Source: Vicia villosa
Taxonomy: Eukaryota; Streptophyta; Magnoliopsida; Fabales; Fabaceae
Reading direction: 5' to 3'
NCBI RefSeq assembly: GCF_029867415.1
Contig: NW_026705293.1
Coordinates: 434,001 to 498,000 of the forward strand
DNA: 64,000 nucleotides
Made by a program: the position numbers and the translations under genes
Part shown: positions 45,781 to 56,214 of the stretch, piece after piece
How positions within the stretch are numbered: the stretch's first letter is position 1
How the letters are laid out: the number at the start of each line of letters is the position of its first letter
Notes under the pieces: model-generated
What the model saw: only the letters and a program-made list of their open reading frames with translations
Databases searched by the model: none
What the model was told of the DNA's origin: nothing

Positions 45781-46513
45781 TCAATTCATCATCATTGTCA
45801 CAAGTATTTCTTTTCTAACACGATCCTTAATGCTGAACCCCGGAGAGTCTCCATCAGATAGACATCGGTCCTTAGAAAATTTGTACCAACCACGCCCTAA
45901 AAACATCCCAACTGAATTACCCTTTTCAGCCTGATGCACTTCACACTCATTCCTAACTTCTCTTTCCCAGTCCACCAAATCTACAAACCTTGCACCATTT
46001 AGACAACCAGTCTTCACAACATGCTCATGAATTTCCTGCAATGTTAATATAAAACAACATTAATCATATGCGTTTTGAGTCCTAACAGAATATGTCTAAA
46101 TTCAAAACTAACTTATAAGAAGACATGACTGAGCCCTCATTCCATTAATCACATCTTTCTTCCAAATACAATATTTGAACTCCACTGGCTGCTCTGCATA
46201 AGAGCTATCATCATCACCATCAACTTCATGACATCTGAAACAAAATATAAAATCACAAAATGAAGAATTAACAAATGTGTAATGAAACCTTCTAAATAAA
46301 AACATATAAACATCTACACAATATTATCCAATATTAAACATACACTGAATTATCAGATGACACCGATTTCCCATCATTCATTTTCTTCAATAAACTTTCT
46401 TCACCTGCATGCAAAGATATATTCAGGGTTGCCTTTCCACGGTAAAACAAAACAACCACTCAAATCATATCTTTACCTTTTCCTTTCATTGGTTCAGCAA
46501 GTTTTCCTTCCAT
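45781..46513 (-). pseudogene. B3-domain (REM-like) gene, probably damaged
   Basis: Candidate exons on the minus strand are 46513-46477 (MEGKLAEPMKGK), 46404-46344, 46234-46113 (QPVEFKYCIWKKDVINGMRA) and 46035-45781. The last reads EIHEHVVKTGCLNGARFVDL and ends the B3 fold with GRGWYKFSKDRCLSDGDSPG. B3 domains bind DNA in plant transcription factors. The first three exons join in frame at canonical sites. At the third junction the only visible GT donor leaves one extra base, which would bring a stop into the last exon, so the gene is probably broken or uses another site. The last exon is partly duplicated at 41062-41209. Confidence 0.65.
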
Positions 46514-46519
46514 TTTGTT

Positions 46520-47415
46520 ACAGATACACACGTTAACTACTGTTGTATGACCTTCTAAGAAGTGTTGAGTACTTAAAATAGTGCTTTCAACCTTCCTCGA
46601 CATAACTTATATAACACTCTAAATGGACTCTTCCCGTACTTGTTGCTATTCCACCACCCACTACTAATCAATGGAATTATTCACTTAGTCTTCTGTTCAT
46701 TTACATCAATTAAAACATTTTTTCATTTTATTTATATTCCTCATCAAAATACATTTACTACCCTTGAACTGACTTCATATTGAGATACCCATAAAATATA
46801 ACTCATTACAAATATGTTATTACTCTTTAATATTGCACTATATTATTATCTAACCTATATCATTACATTGACTATTCAATTCTTGACTATTAAATTTTAT
46901 ACTCAATAGGATACTCAATTTCGTGTGGACGGTCACCAACATAGTCAATAACTTATAATACTGCATAAACTAAAAAAATCTAAAACAAGTTTACTTGATA
47001 TGCTCAAAGAATATACCCAACCCTTCAAATTGACAGTCAACATTAATAGGAACGCATTTAGAAGTAGTGCTTCACTCCTTATAATGATCAACAATATGTA
47101 ATATGCTAACACAATGTACCACCAATGCTTCATTTCTTTATAAATGTGAATCAAAATTTCAACAACGCTTCAAATTAACACTTTATGATATTTCGATTTT
47201 GCAAATAAAGTCATTACCAAATGTACATAATAAATAAAACATTCAACCGAAACCTAATAAGATTCAATTTAAAAAGATGCATAATTCCATAAATCTTAAT
47301 CTTTCAACACATACACCACTGTCAAAGTTATACATAAACATACAAAACCATAATTCAAACACAAAATAAACTAACTACACATTGTTCTATTTATCATCCA
47401 TCACAGCTTGCTAAA
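46520..47415. other. AT-rich spacer
   Basis: No frame or repeat that I can support between the two B3-type remnants; it could be one long intron if they are a single gene. Confidence 0.4.
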
Positions 47416-47419
47416 TCAA

Positions 47420-48838
47420 CAACTTCATCAATGTGCACCACTACGTTCCACTATAACAATAGTATCTTCCACCGGCGGGTATCAAATGACATAGTGGAGT
47501 TTATCTCCTTCTTTAAACCTTGCTGCCCTTACGTAGTCGAAGCACTGTCTGTACAGATACATCTCCTTTTTCTTTGGCCTCTTCTTGACCTCACAGTAAT
47601 ACGGGTATCCATTGTCCACATCATATAGAACTATCCATGAAATTCTACCACGAACACAATTGTCTATTACTTTTGCTAGAATTTTCTAGACACACGAACA
47701 AATTAATTAGCTACATATAAATGTAACAACCTTTTACTAATAAAACATGTAAGCTTAACACAATACTTACCATAACATTTGATAGAAACTTCTTTACATC
47801 AGTAACTTCACGCACCTAGTACTCTTCGTGATGTTCCATATAAATATAGGACTCAATTCCCTGCAAATGGACAAAAAATTTACAACACAATGTCAAAAGA
47901 ACAAACTCAAAATTCATATTACTGTATTGTATTCACTATCACTTGACAAAACCTCTACCTTTCATTATCCGAAAAATTGTCATGTATTCGTTCACATCCC
48001 CGCTATCTGCAAACACCACGGAAGATGAGCCCACATGCTTATCCTTCCCTTTTACGCACCTTTCACCTTCACTCCTTTCCTTCAATTTTGCACCGCCTAA
48101 ATTATTTCCCTCCAACAAATCTTCCCCACCAACAAATTTTTTCTTCCCATTGTCATTGACTGCTGTCTCTTTCAATGAATCACTTCCTATCCCATCCCCA
48201 TTATTCCTTCAAAACAATAACGTACAAACAAATAATTTGAGTATGTCATTAATTTTAATACTATCGCAAACTCTTCAAGTAATACATTCAAATATTTCTT
48301 ATTCATATTCAATTATAAATCACAAAACCATAATATATATTCACTTATATTACTTTACAAACATCACACCCCACAATTACCATTCAAATAGCAGATTGAA
48401 ATATAACAAAATTATTATTCTAAACTACATTAAACATCACACAGTTACCATTCATATATCAATATCTACTATCATAACATGCAAAATGAAATTTCATCAT
48501 CGATTACCCTTTACCTTCAACGTCATTCACACCATGTTCCGATTCAATCTTTTCATCAAATTCCCGAACTCTGCCGTCATCTTCGACACAACTTAATCTA
48601 TCATATTGTTTCTTCCATTCCTCTAAAACAAAATCCCTCTCATGTGACGCACTCAGTATCCTCTCAATGGTAAGCCGTTTCCAAGTTGTTTGCAATGGCA
48701 ACCAATCAGGTGAACCACAAACACAACAAAACAACAGATTAAACCTACTCAACATTAGACATCCAGCGTATTAAGAAACATCAACAATAACACATGCACA
48801 AACCTCATGCAAAGAACATACTGACTTTGCCTTGACAT
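47420..48838 (-). pseudogene. Degenerate multi-exon gene, second B3-like remnant
   Basis: Pieces on the minus strand: a possible start at 48838 (MSRQSQYVLCMR before a GT), an acidic exon near 48700-48515 (WLPLQTTWKRLTIERILSAS, then EEWKKQYDRL), a lysine-rich exon at about 48200-47950, a short exon near 47860-47770 with an in-frame stop, and a last piece at 47690-47430. The last reads YCEVKKRPKKKEMYLYRQCF followed by FKEGDKLHYVI, the pattern of a B3 C-terminal half, then a stop and YPPVEDTIVIVERS. Together with 45781-46513 it may be one long B3 gene. The stops make it a pseudogene. Family assignment is tentative. Confidence 0.45.
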
Positions 48839-48859
48839 CTTGTTGTTTCCTCATTATGG

Positions 48860-50205
48860 AAAGACCACTCTTGTCTCTTACACATACGTTTCGGAACACG
48901 TTGAAGATTTATGAAGCAAGAACGTTTGCGTTTCTATTTAGTCACTTCATACCATTATGTTATTGTTTACGGTGATTTCCGGTAAACAACCGCTAGTCTT
49001 CCAAACTATAGTTTATACTTTGGTTACTCGCAGGATCGACTAGATTGATCCTTTGTCTTTTGAGATAATTTGGTTCATATTTGTTGGTTTTTGCTTCGAA
49101 ACTTGTTTATGGTGTAATCATGTAAATAATCTTGCGAAATAAACTTGTTATACACGTAAATATAGCTTTGACGAAATGTAAAAGAAATATAAATTGCAGA
49201 AATGTAAAGTATAAGAATGTAAAGTACAGGAAAGTAAAGTGACGGTAAATGAAAAAGACTTTGAATTAAAACTAAACGAAAGATGAAGATATTGTAAATA
49301 TACTTGAATAAAGAAAAATACAAATGTATTTAAAGTGGTGTTGGTGTCATACGTACATTTCTCGGCGAAATCTTTCTCTTAACACTTGATACTTGAGTAA
49401 TTTTGTGAGTGATTTATACAAAATGAACACACTGGATCCTGATACTAAGACCTTTATTTATACTAATTCAACCCTAACGGTCCTACTCTAACGAAATGCC
49501 ATGTTGCTTCTCATGCATACGCTTCGAATCCCTGGGGCGCCATCTGTCCTTGTTCGGTTATACAAAATGTTTCGAAATTCAAATCCCCCTGCCTAAATTC
49601 TCTTTCAATACGTGGAAACGTGATCCTTGACGAGGACGCCACTAAATACGCTAAGCTTTAGTACTCTTCGTATTTTGAGAAACACTCAAGTCTCAAAGAC
49701 AATCTATCTCGATATCATCTTTACTTCAACTTAAATAACATCCCCGAACATGGCCATCAGAAGCCATTTATTCTCGGGAATGGCCATCAGAAACCATTCT
49801 TCTTCGAACTCTAATTCTTCAAAGAACATTTTCTTCAATCGAAACCTCCAACCAACAAATTGCCCCCAATAAATGTATGTTTCGAAAAACAAGAGAAATA
49901 GGCGTTTCTTGTCATGATGAGATTTTGTTTTACTCATATTTTAGAGTCCCAAGACACCTGACAAAGATCATAATTATTTATGACTTATCTTTCAAAACGT
50001 CTTGTCATTTTCAAAAATGTCTCTTCAAAACGTGCATTCCCACGTTTTGTCATTACTTGTGATCATTGCTGCTAGATACTAGGAGAAAGGCTAACAACTG
50101 TTCGACCGCCGTTAGATTAAATCATCTCTTGCCGCGTGTCCTTTTGACCTTTATTCAAAAGATTTGAAAAGGTTCTTACTAAACCTTTGAATACTTAAAC
50201 CTTTA
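48860..50205. other. Repeat-like non-coding block, possible LTR fragment
   Basis: Mixed-composition DNA without frames, with internal short repeats (atggccatcagaa occurs twice at 49749-49802). Composition and lack of coding suggest part of an LTR, but I cannot find paired ends, a primer site or a target duplication. From 49961 on it is also present after the Tekay element at 7915. Confidence 0.35.
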
Positions 50206-51512
50206 AGTGATATCAGTGATTCCTCCAATCAAATCTAAGAAAAAAATGGATTGGTTAAAGTTTTTTGACAAAAATAAATTATAACACATGAAATTAGGGT
50301 GTAGGGAACTTACCAACCAAAACATTTGATTGAAACCTTCCTTCAACTATGGAATTCAAACCAATTATGTTAAGGTAGTTATGAGGGATGTCAGGAAATT
50401 CTGCTTTCTTAACAAAAGTTTACCCACAAAAAACCAATTTGTATGTATGATTTGTCGACATAAAAACAAAATCATTCTTCCTAACTTTAAAATTTTGCAT
50501 GATATAAGAGTTTCGTGTTTTAATTTCAGATTTGAATTTCGAAAGCAAATAAGCAGGGATAACAGCCTGAATCATATCACGCTGCAAGAAATAAACATTT
50601 CATCATCAGTGGTTAATCAACACAAAACATATTATAGGTAATCAGTGGGGAACCATATCTTGCTACAGTACCTTAGAATCAACCAAAACCATCTCCATGT
50701 GTTCTTTGTTTGAAGAACTTGTGACAGTCCATAGATGTTTGCATCTAACAGCGATCTTCCACAAATCTTTTGAATCATTTATCTCTTTCAATGGCTCAAT
50801 TGGGCGAGACATGATTCACATACAAACGCTGCAAGAAGAGTAGAGATATCAGTTAATTATCGAAGATGAATCAAATGGAGATGAATATAAACAGTGTTTA
50901 ACAGAAGTTAGAGACGGAGGTGATGGAGACGAAGGTAGTGTCTTGAGATGAAGGAGGAGTGAAAATCGCGGCGGAGGTGATGGAGATGAAGGATTTGTCT
51001 TGAGATGGAAGAGGAGCGAAAATTGCAGGGTATTGAGATGCAGCAGAATTGACATGGTTATGCATTTGTTCATGTTTTATGCAGCCTATGGAACACAAAA
51101 GGTTTATTGAACAATGAAAGGTTACAGTAATTGAAGTAATGGAGTTCTGTGTTTTCCAAGCCAGATATTGTGGCCTTTTTTCTTTCATTCACGTGGCCAG
51201 GGATTTAATGGGTAGGGGAGTAATTAAGGGTTGGCTTAGATATTTAAACCCAATTATATTCTCAATGCAGCTTTTGACATTATTTCACCTGTAATATAAA
51301 ATAGATTAAAAAAATGAAAAACCAAATAAATAAAAATGAAATCAACCAATCAAAAAGTGACACAATAGATAGCATTTAATGTCAAATGAATATGGTGGCT
51401 TTATTTTTCAGAAGGACAAATTTACCCATGAAATTTAAACGGTTTTAGTTATTTAATCAGAGGGTTTAAAGTATAATTATCATGTACTTTACTTTTTCTA
51501 TATTATAATAGA
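49961..51512 (-). mobile_element. Minus-strand Helitron, 5' part, copy 2
   Basis: Paralogue of 7915-9481. The 5' end on the minus strand is TC at 51512. Position 49961 is where copy 1 is interrupted by the Tekay element, so 49961-49965 (acaaa) is its unoccupied target site. The Helitron 3' end on this strand was not found to the left. Confidence 0.65.
50314..50812 (-). pseudogene. RPA1-like fragment, copy 2
   Basis: Exons 50812-50672 and 50581-50314 correspond to copy 1 at an offset of 42046, with the same TAA stop at 50422-50420. Copy 2 has few differences from copy 1 (for example a codon of the MATNH motif). The shared stop shows that the gene was already dead before the duplication. Confidence 0.75.
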
Positions 51513-52359
51513 TAGATAGATAATAGATAGATATGAAAAAACAGCAGACATCTTAAATCATTGTAACACGTTTTATTTTTTCCAATGCATGGTAAACCCT
51601 AATACATCTATTATAAATATATAAAAAGTAAAGTACCTGGAAAAACCACAACTAACCTTCTGATTACAAACTTAAACTATTCTGATTCCAGGGTTAAAAT
51701 TGACTAATTGCATAATATTTGATTTATATTGATTTGGCAATAAATGACGCTGATGTGTCGACACCAAATTTATTTCAATAATTTTTATTTAGTTTAAATC
51801 GTAATATTATTTCATTACTAATCATTAATTAACCCTAATTTACTATACCACTATTTCACGTATTGAAAAAAAAAAACAACTCCATTATTGTTTGCATTTG
51901 CATTTGCCTTGGAAACAGAAAAAGCAGCCGAATTTTTTAACTTCCCACTGAGAAGGCACACAATATTCAAGCTCATCCACCCTTTTCCAAGATTCATTCA
52001 ACCAAGATTCATTCAACCGATTTTTCTTCTGAAAAATCACATTAAAAGTCTATAAAATAAAAAGAAAGTGGAACTTAGATCCAATCCTTTTTCCTTCTGA
52101 ATTCATAAATCTATCTCCATGCCCAAATCGATTTTCCCTCTTAATTGATTTTTCTATGTTTTGTTTTTGCCTTTTTGTTTCACCTAAGAACTTTAATCAT
52201 AAGTCGATTCTGATTTTCACCTAAATCGAGTTGTTCCATCTGTTATCCATTGTCTAAAATAGTCTGAGACGAAACTCTTTGAATTTCGGTTTATGAATTT
52301 GTAACGTTTTTGTTGATGATTTAAGATTATCTTAATTTTCTTTTAAATATGATGTTGTA

Positions 52360-52780
52360 GGTTGTAGAAGCCGATGAAAAAACTGCTGGTAGTTGGTTGC
52401 TCAGGAAAGCACGCATTTGCACTATAAGTATCTCACCATTGATTTGCTCAAGTAGTTTTAGTGAGATTATGTGATAATATTTCTGCTATGTTTTGGATGC
52501 TATTGGAGATAGCAGTTGGTGTGGTGGAACTAATACGAAGGACGAAGCTATAGAAACTATTTTCTTCAATAATGTTTTGTCTAAAAAGCCTTTCGTCCTT
52601 CCACCCATAAAATCATTATTGGGAAGCCTTTCGTCCTTCCACCCATAAAATCATTATTGTGAATTTTCAGGGAAACTTTTGGCGACAACAATGTTGTGAT
52701 TCTTCCTGGCGATTCTGCTGTATTTTCAGATTTTGCTGTATTTTCAGATTTTGATTATGACTACAAAGATATTACACAAC
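52360..52780 (+). pseudogene. Possible captured gene fragment in the Helitron
   Basis: After a long pyrimidine-rich leader with an aggttg junction at about 52360, a short frame reads EADEKTAGSWLLRKAR. Later there are two local tandem repeats: a 38-bp unit beginning gcctttcgtccttccaccc at 52588 and 52626, and a ctgtattttcagattttg repeat at about 52730. Host gene not recognised. Confidence 0.3.
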
Positions 52781-54530
52781 ATGATTAGAGATACATTAGG
52801 TTAGAAAGTTGGTTATATTAATCTTAAAGACATTTTTTTGTGAATAAACTAACAATCCTAAGCCAATTTCTGCGGATGGATATGCCTTGCTGCAGATGGA
52901 TATGCAGTTATTTGTGTTATAATTTTGAAAATACAAAATGGATACTCCTTTCTTAAACCAAAGAGTATGTTATTATTCATGATAATCACCTTTCCATACT
53001 TTTATTATCATATTTATATGTTACATATGGTTTCATTGTACTCTTATTATCATATTTATATGCTACAAATAGTTTCATTGTTTGGATTGTTTGCTCACAC
53101 TCTCTAACATGAAATAGGCAATAAGTCTTTTTTTTTTAATTTATAAACGATAATAAATTACTAATATATTTATAAATGGTAATAAGTTTACTAATATATT
53201 TATAACCATTATTTGTATGGTAACTTTATCAAAGAATAATTAACTAATTCAATTAGATTATTTTCAAAAGTTTAATTAATTATTTAAAATCAGATAAATT
53301 TAATTAATAATAATAAACTATATAATATTGATATATTTTTTAAAAAATTGAAATTTTATTTCTTATAATTGTTACCATAGAATACGTGAATATATTTTCT
53401 ATTTATAATGTATCCAATTGATTCTACACTACACATCTAAAAAAATCATATAGATTATGATTTATGATTATAAATATATTAAAAATTATATAAATTACTA
53501 CATAATTTAGAATTTATTTCAAAATGATAAAATAAATTAATTTTAAAATAAATATACGAAAATGAATAATGATTAACCTAAAATTAAATATATAAAAACA
53601 CGTGAAATTGTTAAAAATTATTAAAATTGAAAAATTATTAAAAAGTTATGATTTTCTAAGAAATATGGATAAGACTAATATTATTTTATTTTATTAGCAA
53701 AATTTTGATTTTTTTTAAAATTGAAAGTAGGTATTATTATAGTTTAAATAACATTTTGTTACTAAAAAATATTAAAAAATAATGTATTTTTATGAAATAT
53801 TAATAAAAATCACGTATTTTAAAGAAATATTAAACATAAAAACTAAAGTATATGGAGAAACTACAATTACTCTTCTTACTAAATATTTATCATTTTTAAA
53901 ATATAAGAATAAAAATTATTTTTTAATTATTTAGATGCTTATCTGAGATAAAATATATTTTGAAATTATTTAGTTTTTCATAGAGAGGTTAATAAAACAA
54001 CAAAATCAATTGAGATTTTGTAATTTTTTTTTTAAAACTTATGAAATAACTAAAACTTATTATAATCTTTTCAAATTAATTTCATAATTGTAATCATTAT
54101 AAAAATGATGTTAAATGGTAGTCATGAAAATTTAATGATAAATGGTAATAAAAAATAATTAATGATAAAAGGTAAAAATTTATTAATATAGTCAATTTTA
54201 TAAACTGAGTAAGTTACAATTGTTTTTGTAAATCGGAATAAGTTACAAATAATTCTATGAATGTAATAAATTCAACTATTTATACAATTATTTTGTATAA
54301 ATGAGAATAAGATACATATATTTCTATAAATAGACACCCGGGTTCAAGGTCCTGTTTAACGGAAAAAAGTAACAATAATTTTAGAGGTTTAACAATTTTT
54401 TTTGCCAAAATACTTGGTTTATCTAAAATATAAAAATCTATATTATAATTTTAATCTTTAATTTTATTTGATGATATTTTTTGGTTTTTAAATTTTTTTA
54501 AAATAAAACTTTACAATAAATTTATATATA

Positions 54531-54535
<5 letters not shown>

Positions 54536-54622
<87 letters not shown>
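54536..54622. repeat. (TA)n microsatellite
   Basis: About 85 bases of uninterrupted TA inside the Helitron. Confidence 0.95.
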
Positions 54623-54627
<5 letters not shown>

Positions 54628-55212
54628 CTATTTTGAAGATTGTTATTGAAGATTAGATTATAGGTTTGGTTTTAATCACCATGTCGAACTTGCGTGAGCA
54701 TATTTTACACTGTTTACTATATTTAGACGGGGTGTTGTCATACATTTTATGTTTGTAAAAAATGTAAATATGACCTAATAAGAAGGTTTTCGGTTTTTAA
54801 TTTAACAATATGATTTAATAAGATAAGAAAATTTTAAAACTGAAATTTAACTGGAAGTGTCATATATTTTAGGTTAGGAAAAATGGACTAATAAATTTTT
54901 AGAATATGAAGTAAAAATCACAGGTAGATGTAAACGTATATATGAGATACCAGTTGTAGACGGTTCATTTTAATGTCCATCTCTAAACTTTTTTTGTTGG
55001 TGTTTTTATAATTGAAGTTAAAGAATCGACTGTAGATTTATTATAAGTACGAATGAATGCTTAAAAGTTGGTATATATTATTAGCATATATTTGTAACTA
55101 TGTGAATATGAACCAATTGAAGAATGTAGTTCATACTTTATAAATGATGATCTTATATACGTGTAATGTGAACTCAGACGGGACCCGTGCGATAGCACGG
55201 GTTTCTTACTAG

Positions 55213-56018
55213 TTTCTATTTAATGATCGTATATTTTCAATGAATCAATTACCTCAATGCTATTTGTCTTTGTCTCTTCCAATACATTGAAAATAAGTAA
55301 CATTGATTATATTTTTCCATTTGTTTGTTTACCGTTCCATAACCCTAAATATATGTATCACTTTTCCATTCCCTCTTCATTCCCGTTTTTCTTCTATCAA
55401 TTTTTTTAATCTCTCTTTCAATCCGAATGTATATTTCAGATCTAAAGGTAAGCTTTTGTTTTAGTGTGGGAATCGATTCGTTTAAATCTTCTAATAATCT
55501 ATTGTTTCATTAAATCTTCTAATAATCTATTACCTCTTCATTGCCATTTTTCAATTGTCGGTTTCTGAATATGTCTTATAATTGTCCGGGATTTTCATAT
55601 CACAGTGTAATCTTTTGTTTTACTCTTCCTAGGATCGATTCCTTTACAATTATGGTATTGTTTATTTTATTAAACTTATTTTCTATTCGTTTATGCATTA
55701 AATGAATTTAGATCCAACTTTCCTATTTTTTTTTACAAATTTTCAACTACCTTCCTTTTTGATTTTCGAATCAATGTATTTCGATTTGTTATATGCTACT
55801 AATAATCGATTGGGTTATGTTATATAATTATTGAATTCATATCGTTTATAAGAATTTTTTTCAAAAATATACAAATATGACAAAAACAATGTGAAATAGT
55901 AATTTATAAACCACAAATATTCTGTCATTGATTATGAAAATTACTATGCATTGGCGAAGATAATAACTTTTTGGAGTGATTGCTTCAAACTGTTTTTGTC
56001 AATTGCTGTGAGACTTAG
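55213..56018. other. Continuation of the host flank of copy 2
   Basis: Matches 9577-10317 up to about 55883, except for small indels and the copy-1 insertion at 10064. Past 55883 the copies diverge. No gene seen. Confidence 0.6.
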
Positions 56019-56211
56019 TGTTAGATTTCTACTCTAGCTAATATTAGATCAAGGCTGCATAAAGAGATAAACATAAAGACAACTTTTCTTCATTGATTTT
56101 TCTAACAGCAAATACAAGAGATTAAATACTATTAGGGTTTACTACAAATTGGGCCATGGGCCTCTTGGAGGAATAATGCTAAATCTAAATAAAACAGCAC
56201 TACTAAATACA
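56019..56211 (-). repeat. Candidate short 3' LTR of the minus-strand gypsy element
   Basis: On the minus strand this 193-bp stretch starts TGTATTTAG and ends TCTAACA, directly after a short purine run (aggggtg) that follows the pol stop. TG...CA ends and position suit a 3' LTR, but 193 bp is short for Ty3/gypsy and the other LTR is outside the window, so this is tentative. Confidence 0.4.
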
Positions 56212-56214
56212 CCC

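Larger units (their letters stand above)
41224..45928 (+). repeat. Tandem duplication, unit 2 (about 4.7 kb)
   Basis: Second copy of 36526-41209; it differs almost only in (TA)n length. It runs into the complete B3 last exon, so it is the unit that keeps the original right flank, while unit 1 keeps the original left flank. Confidence 0.95.
51607..55212 (+). mobile_element. Non-autonomous Helitron, 3606 bp, exact ends
   Basis: Starts TCTATTATAAATATATAAAA and ends CTAG at 55209-55212. An 8-bp perfect stem acccgtgc / gcacgggt with loop gata ends 10 bases before the terminus. Insertion is between A (51606) and T (55213) without target duplication. The paralogue at about 9570-9580 reads aatacatttctattt across the same point, an empty site. 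There is no Rep or helicase coding. The interior has a leader-like, possibly captured gene stretch (51900-52780), AT-rich DNA, a (TA)n tract and degenerate 68-bp-type repeats. Confidence 0.95.

Noticed and set aside
48504..48755. 83-codon minus-strand frame as a separate gene
   Set aside because: It is better explained as one exon of the degenerate multi-exon remnant at 47420-48838.
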